Shown here: one piece after another, positions 42,463-51,848 of the stretch | Numbering within the stretch: the first letter of the stretch is position 1 | Layout: every line of letters begins with the position of its first letter | Assembly (NCBI RefSeq): GCF_000350225.1 | Contig: NW_005179326.1 | Location: 93,954 to 157,953 of the forward strand | Direction of reading: 5' to 3' | DNA from: Chondrus crispus | Lineage: Eukaryota; Rhodophyta; Florideophyceae; Gigartinales; Gigartinaceae | DNA: 64,000 nucleotides | Notes under the pieces: generated by a model | What the model was told of the DNA's origin: nothing | Databases searched by the model: none | Seen by the model: only the letters and a program-made list of their open reading frames with translations | Position numbers and translations under genes: made by a program

Positions 42463-43536
42463 TCACTCCATGTCGGTGTTGGAGTGATGGCTTCGGCTCC
42501 ATAAACACGAGGCCCCTCCCCGCCGTGGTGACGCGCACACGGGCCTGCGACCTCGCAGGGATGGTAACCCAGCAGGCGATTCGGATCGCCTGCGGGGCTT
42601 CGTCGCGTGCGTCAGCCCGGCTTGTCTGACGTCCGTGCCGCCTGGTTGGGGGAGTCGGCTCGCCCTTCCCGTCGACGATGGCAACGGAGCCTTTCGGCGG
42701 AGCTCCAACCGTTGAGCTTCGATGTCGATACTTCGTACGTGTGTATCGATGAAGGCCGTACCAAGGAGGACCGGCACGGCGAGCTGGTCCGCCACGACGA
42801 ACGGAATTCGGAACGTCGTGTTCCTCAACCGCACGGCCAGATGTACGACGGCCGAGAGCTTAAGCGGGTTGCTATTCGCGCCTGCCAATCGTGGCAGTGG
42901 CGCGTCGCGGATGACGTACCGCGACCAATCGGGAGGAAGGTCGGCCTTCCTCACCAGATTGTACCCCGAGCATGTATCAACGGCGATCGTGCGGGGCTTG
43001 AAGGCATTTCCCTCTGTGGCTATCGAGCCGAGGACGTTGTAAATCTTCGACGTCATAAGGCAAATGAAGCCGTCAACCACCTTCGGCGTGCCCGGCTCGG
43101 CGAGATCATTCGGCCTGGGCCGCCGGCGCCGGTTCCGACTTCTCTTCCGCGTCCTTCGGCCTTGGTCGCGGGGCGCCCTTCGGTCGGCCCCGTCCCCGCG
43201 ACAAGTCGCGTTCGTACGCGGCTTGAATTCTTCTGGCGGCCCCGGGGCCCCCTGGGTCGGGCCGCCGGCGGGTTCGATGCGCTTCTTGTTAGGCACTTGG
43301 CTCACGGTTGCCACAGTGCCTTCCTCCATATGCGCCGGGCTTACGGTTGCCTCAGCGTCTTCGTCCTTTCGCACCGAGTTTATCGGTGGGTCGGTGCGCT
43401 TGTGCGGGGTTGAGGGGAATAATATCGGTAAACATTCCCCTCCCCCGCCGGGGACAAATAGGGGCGGGTCTAGGTTGGTGTGACAAGACGGTTCACGCGA
43501 CCGCGCGAACGTAACCGTCTTTACGGGGTTTTCGAA
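42463..43536 (-). CDS. Gypsy protease ORF
   Basis: Open in a third frame from 43536, overlapping the gag end by 16 bases, to 42463, with no ATG; a -1 shift from gag would enter it. A basic, disordered lead (RRTRKRSRNRRRRPRP) precedes the retropepsin: the active-site triad reads D-T-C instead of the usual D-T/S-G (IAVDTCSGYNLV, Asp near residue 133 from the GTG at 43374). The second conserved block is VPVLLGTAFIDTHV. After about 42695 the sensible frame becomes that of pol (IACWVTIPARSQ, then GRGLVFMEP and VIVANFS), so the last 75 codons of this ORF are out of frame. Processing of Gag-Pol is its expected role. Confidence 0.7.
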   Translation of the reverse strand, partial: FENPVKTVTFARSREPSCHTNLDPPLFVPGGGGECLPILFPSTPHKRTDPPINSVRKDEDAEATVSPAHMEEGTVATVSQVPNKKRIEPAGGPTQGAPGPPEEFKPRTNATCRGDGADRRAPRDQGRRTRKRSRNRRRRPRPNDLAEPGTPKVVDGFICLMTSKIYNVLGSIATEGNAFKPRTIAVDTCSGYNLVRKADLPPDWSRYVIRDAPLPRLAGANSNPLKLSAVVHLAVRLRNTTFRIPFVVADQLAVPVLLGTAFIDTHVRSIDIEAQRLELRRKAPLPSSTGRASRLPQPGGTDVRQAGLTHATKPRRRSESPAGLPSLRGRRPVCASPRRGGASCLWSRSHHSNTDME

Positions 43537-45164
43537 CTACCCGAGCTGTCAGTGCTATTCGCTTGGCTATCGTTAGCTAGCTCGTCGACGGGCCCCTGGC
43601 CGCGTGGATGGGGACGGTTTCCCCACCCCGACTGGGCATCTTCTACGAAGTAATCGGATACTTCGTGGCCTTGGATTGCAACGTCCGGCTGTTGCAATAT
43701 TCGAGGGGCGGAGAGAACGGGCTCTCCTCCGCCTCCTTCCGTGGGTTGGGGGTACGTTTCTTCAGCCCAGTCTTGGAGGTACATGATGGCGTTCTGTACC
43801 CCTTGGGGCAACAGGGGTCGGCCCCGGTCGCCTCGCCCATATCGACGGGGATATCGCGTATCCATCCGACGAGGGTCACGTCGATCCCTTTGATCGGTCC
43901 CCGGGTATCGGTACCCGCCCTCACGAGGGGCAAAGCGGACGCCCCCACTCGATCGACTCGGGTCACCTCGACGGGGGCCTCGGTCTGCCCGCGTAGACTG
44001 CTGGATGAGATTGCGCATTCCGGGGCGCGTCTCCATCTGATAGCGGTAGTTCCTGTACGCTGTGAACTGACGTTGTTCAGGAGACAGGAACGGGCACGCG
44101 TACATGGCGTGGCCGTACGTCCGACACAGCCAACAAATGTACGCGCTGCCATCGGTCGACGCGAAAGTCACCGCGTGGCGTGCCTCCTCATCGGTGAGTC
44201 GAGGCACGTTAGGCAGCCCGCGGTCTCCTTCTCGACGGGAGATATCCAGCTCGGCCATGTTGTGGTTCGGACCACCCGTGGCCCTCGGCGTGTGTGCGAA
44301 CGCCGTTGCGAAGCTTCCGGTCGAACCGGTGGAAGCTGGCGTAGGGGGTCGGCCTCCTGCCCGGTCGAAGCCTTGCGTGATGAAGACAGGGTCGGCCTGC
44401 CACTCATCTTCTCCAATGTGGAGGGCGGTCGCCGGCGAACTCGTTCCGTGCGACCTTGGAGTTCGGACTCCCTCCGCTGCCGGCTTCGGGTCCGGCAGCG
44501 GCAACCCGCGACGAGCGCGGTAGGTTGTACCCTCGGCCGTTGCGATACGGCGAATCGTTGAGAGTTCGGTCTTTTGTTGTCCGAGCAACATTTGCATCGT
44601 CTCTGCCACTGCGGCCCGGGTCGCAGTGGACAACCCGCGCACGAAGTAGTGCGCGAGGGCTTGTTCTGAGAACACGGCCGTGCATCGGAAAGCGGCGGAT
44701 TCCAGCCGGTCCGCAAACGTGTTCTCGGTTTCGTGAGGAAGCTGTCGCGCCGACGCGACAGCATCAAACGCCTCCCCTAACACGTCGTCGGTTAGGTAGC
44801 GTTTGATAAATTGGTTGACGAGACCAGGCCAGCTCGTGTCGTCGTGCAGCTGGCCGGCGCGGAGGCCGCGCATGGTGTAACTCGTATACAACCGCTCCGC
44901 GTCCCGCTCGAGGAAGTGAGCGAAGACACGGATTGCCACACCTTCGGTCAGGTGCTGGGCATTGAAGGTTATCCGGATATCCTTCAGGAACGGGAGCAAC
45001 TGGATCGCGTCAGTACCGTCGAAGCTCTTCATCGTGGGACGGAGCCCACGGCAGCGTTGGACGTACTTCGCGATCCGTCCCGCGTCACCCGAGGTAACGA
45101 GCCTCGAGGTGTTGTCCAACCGATACATGCGGTAGTTCGCGACGGCGCTGAACTCCTGTATCAT
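43521..45164 (-). CDS. gag: Gypsy gag, 547 aa
   Basis: ATG at 45164, stop TAA at 43521-43523. Residues about 40-200 have the alpha-helical retrotransposon gag character (FLKDIRITFNAQ, FAHFLERDAERLY, WPGLVNQFIKRYL, NTFADRLESAAFRC). A CCHC zinc knuckle is at C344-x2-C347-x4-H352-x4-C357 (CWLCRTYGHAMYAC). The C-terminal part is Arg/Gly/Pro-rich. Gag forms the particle and binds the RNA. The ATG overlaps the stop of the upstream ORF as ATGA, which would suit stop-restart translation. Confidence 0.85.
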   Translation of the reverse strand: MIQEFSAVANYRMYRLDNTSRLVTSGDAGRIAKYVQRCRGLRPTMKSFDGTDAIQLLPFLKDIRITFNAQHLTEGVAIRVFAHFLERDAERLYTSYTMRGLRAGQLHDDTSWPGLVNQFIKRYLTDDVLGEAFDAVASARQLPHETENTFADRLESAAFRCTAVFSEQALAHYFVRGLSTATRAAVAETMQMLLGQQKTELSTIRRIATAEGTTYRARRGLPLPDPKPAAEGVRTPRSHGTSSPATALHIGEDEWQADPVFITQGFDRAGGRPPTPASTGSTGSFATAFAHTPRATGGPNHNMAELDISRREGDRGLPNVPRLTDEEARHAVTFASTDGSAYICWLCRTYGHAMYACPFLSPEQRQFTAYRNYRYQMETRPGMRNLIQQSTRADRGPRRGDPSRSSGGVRFAPREGGYRYPGTDQRDRRDPRRMDTRYPRRYGRGDRGRPLLPQGVQNAIMYLQDWAEETYPQPTEGGGGEPVLSAPRILQQPDVAIQGHEVSDYFVEDAQSGWGNRPHPRGQGPVDELANDSQANSTDSSGSSKTP

Positions 45165-46081
45165 GGTGTGGACGGCTCAAGCCCGGGTTCGGCGGGGCCC
45201 AACGTTCCGAACGGCGTGACGGGCAACGTTCGGACGTCGACGGGGCCGGGATGCGCGGTAAGATCCGCTGGCTGGTAGCCGCCCCAGCGAGGATCGAAGG
45301 GGAGAATCGGTTCCCCTGATCTGCGGGCGACTCCTCCACGACCACGGTCGGGTTCGTCCGGTACCCGTCGGGACTGCCGCATGCTTCCGGATTCATACGG
45401 CAGGGCTTGAGTCTCGAACGCGACGTTCGCGTCCGCCGTCGGCTTAATGTCCTCCGCCCTCCGACTGGTGACGGCTCCAGTCTGGGGCCACTCCTGCGCT
45501 CCGGATGCGCCCGGAGGAACAGTGGCACCGGGCCCACTCGAGAGGGCTCCGGGCGGCCTCTCGGCCGAGGTCTGTTCCATCTCACGGGCACGGCGGCGCG
45601 CTGAGTTGAGCTCCGCCGCCATGTGCGCGAACGCTCCCATCTGTTCGGCTGATGGGAAGAGTTGCAGGTCGCGTCGGACCCCGGAGTTTGCACTCGCGGG
45701 CCGACCCGCAACGTCCACGGCGGGGGAATCGATGCGCGCCTCTTCGACCAGTACCAAACGGGACTGTAGCTGGTCGACGAGGGCGCGCAGGTTCTCCAAA
45801 GACTGAGTTACGCGCTCAAACCTTCCTTCGCGGAGGGAGCGCAACTCATCCATACAGCGGGCGTAGACGCTGTTGGAGACGTCGATACGGAGGGATGTTC
45901 GGACATCTTCGATATACTCCGCGATGCGATCGTACATCGCGCGAGCGCGCCCTTCGGAGAAGTCGGGCGACGGTTCGCGGTCTCGAGGACCAGCGTCGCC
46001 GTCGCCGACTCGGACGCGGAGCGCGGCCTCTCGCACATCGGCGGGCTCCGAGCGAATCGAGGTGGGATATTCGCCACTCAT
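45161..46081 (-). CDS. ORF ahead of gag, 306 aa
   Basis: ATG at 46081, 60 bases inside the LTR-PBS region, TGA at 45161-45163 overlapping the gag ATG. Residues about 40-130 form a charged helical, probably coiled-coil stretch (MYDRIAEYIEDVRTSLRID, FERVTQSLENLRALVDQLQ); the rest is Pro/Gly/Arg-rich and disordered. No family recognised. It is the first ORF of the genomic RNA. Possibly a split-off N-terminal part of gag (matrix-like), in view of the coiled coil and the position, but that is inference. Confidence 0.65.
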   Translation of the reverse strand: MSGEYPTSIRSEPADVREAALRVRVGDGDAGPRDREPSPDFSEGRARAMYDRIAEYIEDVRTSLRIDVSNSVYARCMDELRSLREGRFERVTQSLENLRALVDQLQSRLVLVEEARIDSPAVDVAGRPASANSGVRRDLQLFPSAEQMGAFAHMAAELNSARRRAREMEQTSAERPPGALSSGPGATVPPGASGAQEWPQTGAVTSRRAEDIKPTADANVAFETQALPYESGSMRQSRRVPDEPDRGRGGVARRSGEPILPFDPRWGGYQPADLTAHPGPVDVRTLPVTPFGTLGPAEPGLEPSTP

Positions 46082-46141
46082 CTCGACGCGTACGGACGCA
46101 GAGGTAAACGATAGTCTTCTCGGTTCGATCGTGAGAGTCTT

Positions 46142-46157
46142 CTAGGTCGGGAGACCA
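46142..46157 (-). promoter_or_regulatory. Candidate primer-binding site
   Basis: Starting one base inside the 5' LTR (minus orientation), TGGTCTCCCGACCTAG begins with the TGG that pairs to the CCA end of a tRNA. The tRNA would have to end GGTCGGGAGACCA. I cannot name the tRNA, but position and first bases are right, and confirm that the element reads on the minus strand. Confidence 0.55.
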
Positions 46158-46158
46158 C

Positions 46159-46770
46159 TGTAGTATAATCACCCCCAACGACGAGGGGGGTGAGTACTGA
46201 CAGTTCGGGAAGACCCCGATCGGCGGGAAGACAGAAGCACGGCCCACCCACGGTACCGAGCACGGGCTCGAGGTAGCGGTGGTAGAGCGGGATCGGGGAG
46301 GACGCGCGCACGTGCGAGCGGTTCTACGCCTCGACGCCCCGGAGCGGTACTGGGTGACGATCCAGTACCGACGGGCGGAGGCGGAGCCGGCTCGTGGGCG
46401 TGCTACGCGCGTCCTCAACCCGCGCGCGGTGCTACTTCTAGGTAGAACGGACGGAAGTACCTCAAAGTAAGCGGGCGAACCAAGGTGGAGGATTCTTGAC
46501 AAGTCCGTGCTTGTCGTCCTCCACCGCCGGCGGTCCGCTCATATTTAATGTACAGGGTCACCTATCATAACATTACAGTAGTGCAGGTCGGCCTGCACTG
46601 TAGTGCTGTCAGCCGTCGGGGCTGGCAGCACACGTGTCGTACACGTGTGTGCGAGCGCGCCCCCGTACACGTGGGGTACACGTGTGCGCGCGCACTGAGG
46701 TACTGTAGAGCTCGGGCTCTACTGTTATAAATCTAATCTAAATCTAATTTAGGGAGGGGGATATGGTACA
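46159..46770 (-). repeat. 5' LTR of the gypsy element
   Basis: 612 bp, TGTAGTATAATC... to ...ATATGGTACA, nearly identical to 33190-33801; differences cluster around 46432-46495. It should hold the promoter for the minus-strand genome. The plus-strand neighbour (46771 onward) is a relative of the antisense ORF. Confidence 0.88.
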
Positions 46771-47390
46771 GGGGGTACCATGTTGGCCATTGAGGGTCCG
46801 ATTCTCTCCCCGGAGGCCGCAGTGAAAGGAGAAGGAACCCTTCATCAGGACATCCCAGTTGCCTCCGCGGTCTCTCCCCTGCCGCCGTTCCAGCAGGGCC
46901 GTCGGTCGCGAGAGACGACACTGTCCGCGGAAGTATGTGCGGTTCCGGTGACGTCCTCCCTGGCCGCGACGCCGTCCGACACCCCCGTTACAGAGGTGGC
47001 GCGCCGCCAGAGTTAGGATCATCCGTACAGAGGGGCGATGTGCACCCGGGAACAACCGGGTGACGTTGGAACTGGACCGAGCGGTGTGGTCCCGACGTCG
47101 GGGCGGGGTAGCGCGTTGTACGAGCCCGTAGCCGGGTCTTATGGGCTTTGTGAGAGCTGTGGGCACCCCTGGTCACCGCCCGAGCCGTCCCCGGATATTG
47201 GCCACGTCGACCAGGAGGAAGCGCGGACCACGACGCAGTGGTTGGGCGTACCGCTCGAGCCGTCACCGCCACTTCCTCTTGGCCGTCTGAAGTACGCTTG
47301 GCGTCGTTACGCTCGACCAGGGACCACTGTCGGTGAGGTCCTCTCGCAGGCGCGGGTACGTCCCGACCTGTTACGTACGTAACAGATCGG
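46771..47390 (+). pseudogene. Diverged, truncated relative of the antisense ORF
   Basis: Right after the LTR an ATG at 46780 gives a 78-codon Pro/Ser-rich lead (MLAIEGPILSPEAAVKG). After a frame change, 47038-47382 reads on with TTQWLGVPLE, LKYAWRRYARPGTTVGEVL and ARVRPDLLRT. These match residues about 190-250 of the 725-aa ORF (TRWFGVP, LQYPWLRRGRSGVTVAEVI, WLRSDLARV). It ends at a stop, where the other protein continues for 470 residues. So a second, older copy of this gene family abuts the same LTR from outside. Confidence 0.6.
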
Positions 47391-47708
47391 CGTAAACTCG
47401 GGGTAAATGAGGCGTATACGTATACGGCTCATTTTCGCCGAGGGCCTCGCCGAAGAGGCCTCGCGCGGCAGAAAATTCTGGGTAGCCTCGCCATTGCAGA
47501 GGAATTGGTAAAGGTGGATGTGACGGAGGATATCGCGGAATTGGGAGGAGACTTCGTGCGACCGGTGGACGGTGTGCCGCCTACACAAAACTTTCCTCAC
47601 TACCTCAGTAAACAAGATTTGAGTTGGGAGCGTTTCTCCTTTCCATGCTGATAGCAAAAGTGATGTGAGAAAAGGCGAGGGTTCTATACCCGGATTGTTT
47701 GTTATATG
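47391..47708. other. Junction between gypsy cluster and copia remnant
   Basis: No gene. It contains the short inverted repeat GAGGCGTATACG/TATACGGCTC near 47408-47432, and marks where the copia remnant loses its pol. Confidence 0.4.
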
Positions 47709-49924
47709 CTAATCCCGAATGCCGATCCCAGGTCTGGGAATCTCCCGATTATCAGATGAAGATATCTCCCTCTCCCCGGCCGTCTCCGGTAAGGACCTCA
47801 CAGAAAAGCGCTGGGAAGTTTGTTGTCCCGCTTCAGTCAAACGATGATCATCAGTAGCATCCTTGGCAGCTGTTCTATCTCTGAGTCGGGCGCGGGCTTT
47901 TTCGAGAGCTTCACTCTGCAGTAGATTAAAATAGGCCACTGCGTCTCCCTAATTACAGCCCGCAGGGGCTGAACTAAACGGCAGAATCTCATTGTACTTC
48001 TTCAAAGCAACATTACGTTGCTTCTGAAGGCACAATTATTCGTAATTCAGGCGTAGTTCTTTCTTCTGCTCTCCTCCTTCTGTTCCACTTATTCAGACTT
48101 CTTTCGGCCCATCGGACACTTCTTGGTACTCGTCACTTTGTCACCGTCTGGTACAATTTCAGCGCAAAGAAAAAGCTCCTTTATTGCAGCTGTAATACCG
48201 GTACTTGCTGTAAGTGTACGTACTTTCCTGAAACTATCGCCCCCTCCACTGAAGTTCTCGTGCGAACGAAGTAATCTCCAAACTGGCAAGAATTTAAATA
48301 CTTTTCCAATGTTTTTGTTTGGGTGTGGGATCTTTCCGTTGTTATTAAGAGCCGTAGCTATCCTGATTATGTCATCTTTCTACAGACCGGTCGGTTTTGA
48401 TCTTCTAACAGCGACGAAGCAAGACATTCTTTTTTGATCAGTTTTGAGCGGGTCCGAATGCTTCCCATATTCCTATGCTCAATGCGGGGATTTAAATGTA
48501 TGATAGAGATCACACATATGTTCGTAGAATCGAGCGTCGTTTTGCTCTGATCCTGTAACAGGGTCTTCTGAGACCCTTACCCAGGCTGGGCCTACAGAGA
48601 TGTCTTCTTCTGACCTAAAGTTAGATCCTGGCGTACCCTTGTATCGATCTGTTCTTTCTATACGTTGATTTTTGATAAAAGGGCTCGGTGTTTGGGATCG
48701 TTGGTCACCACGGAGATATCCGTGCTCTCCATAATCGATGCAGAGATTTCGAGAATTAATAACTTCTGAGTTAAGCTGAGAGTGCTTCCGTTTCTCTCCA
48801 TCTGCTTTCAAACGACGCCCTCGGTCTGCACTGTACTTGCAATCTTCATGCGGATGGGTGCCAGAGGGGCTTTGTTGCCTCACTGCCAGCAAAGCTTGTC
48901 TCACATATCGTTGCACGAGGGTTTCGACATCCCTCATGCTCATGGAGGCTGAGGAACTCGACGCGATCGTCAGGTTTCCGAGCACAAAAACTGCATCGTG
49001 TTGATGAGGTCTGCAAGCCTTTGTTGGGGAGAAAGTATTATGCTCGTGACAGAATTTTCCATCGGCTCAGAATCCTCCGTCGACGAAGATAGATTATTAA
49101 GGGCTTGTCATAACCCCTGCGTTGCCGCCCTAAAGCGCCTTGGAAACAATAGAAGGGCATTTTTGAAATCCTTCTGTGGTCATATGATAACGAAATGGAC
49201 CGTGAAGATCAGCGACCTTCTCCAAAACAGAGGCGCACCCTTCTGAACCGTTCGTAGACACCGTTTTTGTGGTCGGTTATTTCACATGAATAGCTAGAGA
49301 CTCTGCAAGTGACATCAAATGTAACTTGGCGTTGGCCAGAGTTCCTTCCTCGAGATTGGCGTTGTTCAGCAAGGTTATCGCTAAAACTTCACCTATTTGC
49401 GAGAACGTAGAAGCGTTAGAGTGTATCCGATGCTCAGCAGCAAGACCTTGGAACCTAGAAACAAAGACAGAGAGATCCTCAATCTTCCTGCGACGGCAGG
49501 GAGCGATCTTGTTGAAGGAGGAAATGGGTCTTGAAACCATAGCGATAGGCGGATCAATGGCAATGAGGTTGACTATATCCCGAACTGCAGCGACTTGATC
49601 ACTCTGCCTAAAATAGATTGTCTTTGCGGCTTGGGATTCATCAACAACCAACTGTTGGGCACTAGGAGGGCCTCTCTCAGACAGTTGGCGTCCAAGTGTT
49701 CCGAAAACAGTCTTGTAGACACGATCAGTTCCACGTTCGGCTGCTGATCTTATCACATCGACCCAGGGAGCGACTTTGCGACGCCACTCCTGCAGATCCC
49801 CATTAGGTTGACAGAAAGGGGGATCAAGGCGGCTTTCGCGATCGCGAGCCCTTCCGTTCCCTGTGTAACGGTTGACGGACAAACACAATATGTATGTCTT
49901 TCTAATTATACTTTTTATAAACAT
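47709..49924 (-). pseudogene. Copia-type gag remnant, pol missing
   Basis: On the minus strand, 49924-49277 (ATG at 49924) encodes a gag-like helical protein (GDLQEWRRKVAPWVDVI, KIEDLSVFVSRFQGLAAEHRI, IGEVLAITLLNNANLE). A second open piece, 48985-48479, has a basic stretch and a degenerate zinc knuckle (CIDYGEHGYLRGD, where CxxC would be expected). Two more short pieces (48289-48089, 47939-47709) may be its continuation. The whole is interrupted by several frame changes. The protease, integrase and RT that should lie at lower coordinates are absent, cut off by the gypsy cluster. Confidence 0.55.
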
Positions 49925-50362
49925 ACTGTCAGTGTCCTTCCCGACTGGACTGACCCATCAATTTTTTAAAAAGATGGCATAGAACTACGCCATATCTGAA
50001 AGACTTGCCAAAAGGAGGAGTACGGTATCGAGTAGTATTAAAGAGGATGGTCGTGGAGATTGAAAGTAAGGACATACCCGATAGTATGGAGATTATTTAT
50101 AGACTGAAAGGATAGTTTATTGTAGTCTAGCATGTACCATATTGTTCTAAGTTCCAGCAGCGATTTCTATGAGAGGCGCGGAGTTCGGACGGAGAAAGCG
50201 AAAGGGGGCAGGCACAACCACTCACTAACCCTGACAGCCACCCCACCTGCCACCCCAAGTGTCTCCAATTTAAGAACCGCTTTGCAAAACCAACCCAACA
50301 AAAGTAATTCACTCTGCTCATTTTATTAACCCTGCGCACCGCTGAACCATGGGCCCATATCC
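49925..50362. other. No recognisable gene
   Basis: AT-rich spacer between the copia gag remnant and the Harbinger-like element. Confidence 0.4.
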
Positions 50363-50563
50363 GCGGTAGGATCACGAGAGGGCGGGCGGATGTCCGGGCT
50401 CGGTGTTCTTGTTGTGCGTAGCGGAAGGAGAGGGGCAGTCGGAGATCGAGCGAAGCGAAGTCAGAGGCTGCAAAGCCACCGAGATTCATTTTTTCCTCCC
50501 TCTCGGATTTCCGGACACTTTATTCCGCACAACTGAAAACTTCCGTAAATCCCTAATTTTGAC

Positions 50564-51070
50564 ATGCAGCGTAGTTGCTACTCTAGACATAAGCGCATGA
50601 ACTGTCTCATTTACCGAACGATCACAACACCTGACGGGGTCATTTTCTATCTTTTTGGCCCCGATGTTGGTCGTAAACACGACTTAACGTTGCTGAGAAA
50701 CAGCAACAGTGAGACTCCTCCGCAAAGCCATTTATTGAATGGAAGACAGTTTTACATATATGGTGATACAGCGTACATGCTCAGGCCGTGGTTGCAAGTC
50801 GTGTTTAACCGTTTAAATGGTACAGAATCGCAGGCATCTTACAATGCAAAAATGAGCGCTGTTCGAGCAAGTGTAGAGTGGAACTACAAGGATCTCAAAC
50901 AAATGTGGAGTGGCAACGATTACGCTCGTTTATTCAAAGTACGCAATGAACCTATTGCAATTCTATGTCAGGCATCTGCTCTTCTACTCAATTTTAAAAC
51001 GTGTTTGGAGAGCGGCGGACAAGTCGGGAGCTACTTCAAATGTCCCGCACCGACGTTCCGGAATATCTAG
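50564..51070 (+). CDS. DDE_4 (Harbinger-type) transposase, 3' part
   Basis: The 168-codon frame carries the second half of a DDE-superfamily-4 nuclease: YSRHKRMNCLIYRTITTPDG, GPDVGRKHDLTLL (Asp), FYIYGDTAYMLRPWL (Asp), and AVRASVEWNYKDLKQMW (Glu), ending KASALLLNF-like. The catalytic acids of this part are in place. The N-terminal part with the first Asp (family: IDGT) is missing from this frame. Just upstream of codon 3 the sequence CTAATTTTGACATGCAG could be a splice acceptor, so an upstream exon in 50363-50534 is possible but unproven. The start is otherwise the ATG at 50564. Confidence 0.72.
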   Translation: MQRSCYSRHKRMNCLIYRTITTPDGVIFYLFGPDVGRKHDLTLLRNSNSETPPQSHLLNGRQFYIYGDTAYMLRPWLQVVFNRLNGTESQASYNAKMSAVRASVEWNYKDLKQMWSGNDYARLFKVRNEPIAILCQASALLLNFKTCLESGGQVGSYFKCPAPTFRNI

Positions 51071-51078
51071 GTGTGTAG

Positions 51079-51717
51079 TGTAGTATAACTACCTTCGTCC
51101 CGACCACTCGAAACGAGGGGGGTTAGAGGTAAGTGAGCCCGCGCCGCTGGGTTACCCACGCGCGAACGCAAACCGTGCGGATGGACTCGAAAAGAGAGAA
51201 GGCTCACATGGCCGGTGACGCGCACCCGGACGGTGGTGTTGTAACCGGACGGCCGGTCACGAGTTAGAAGCCTGAGACTAAAAGGGAGACCGGAACGGGA
51301 TAGCAATTAGCCGTAAAGTGAAGGGAGGCGAGTCTGCCTCCTCTTTACTGGGACGGGCAGGTGTCCCGGGTCTTAACCCCTAAGTGGGACGCCCGGACAC
51401 CTGTCCCGTTACAGTAGCTGCCGCTTACTGTGTACCAGCTACTGTACACAATTCCTTAATTTGTGCCATTAACTACTACTTACTAATTAGCCACAGCACG
51501 AATTATACACGTGTGCCCGTGGCCGCGATCCCGGCCGACGGTTGCACCACGTGTGACCCGTGGCCATGCCCGCTGCTACCGGCCGTCCCACGTCGGGCCC
51601 TTGGGGTACTACTGTACACGGCGGCGGGCGCGTGTACGCCCGCTCAATACAGTAGCATCCGTCCTCCCGCGCGGTTATCATCTCTCCAGGGTGGTCGTGG
51701 TACGGAACTGTACTACA
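51079..51717. mobile_element. Solo LTR with perfect TSD, nested in the Harbinger-like element
   Basis: 639 bp beginning TGTAGTATAAC and ending GTACTACA (inverted ends TGTAGTA/TACTACA), flanked by TGTAG at 51074-51078 and 51718-51722, a perfect 5-bp duplication. It is a distant member of the LTR family: it shares the ends, TATAA near the start and a hairpin habit (stem 51352-51369 with 51392-51409, 18 nt; another at about 51313-51349). Confidence 0.85.
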
Positions 51718-51848
51718 TGTAGCAGCGAAGTGCGAGTCAATAGTCTCCGGGAGCGCTTGGCAGAGCTTACGAGGCCTTGAGCTACGAACGGCGGACGGAG
51801 CACGGAGCGCGGGGCACGGAGCGCGGGGCACGGAGCGCAAAGCACATC

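Larger units (their letters stand above)
33190..46770 (-). mobile_element. Complete Ty3/gypsy chromovirus-type retrotransposon with antisense ORF
   Basis: Two directly repeated 612-bp LTRs (33190-33801, 46159-46770) with TG...CA ends differ at only about a dozen positions, so the insertion is recent. On the minus strand the order is: LTR, primer-binding site, 306-aa ORF, gag, protease, RT-RNase H-integrase-chromodomain, hairpin array, then a 725-aa ORF on the plus strand, purine tract and LTR. The flanks are GGGGT (33185-33189) and GGGGG followed by T (46771-46776): a near target duplication, one G out of register. At 13.6 kb it is long for a gypsy element, owing to the 5 kb between pol and the 3' LTR. 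Confidence 0.85.

Noticed and set aside
38822-46081. Bacterial-style operon, because of the ATGA overlap between ORFs
   Set aside because: The proteins are gag, protease and chromoviral pol between direct LTRs: a retrotransposon.
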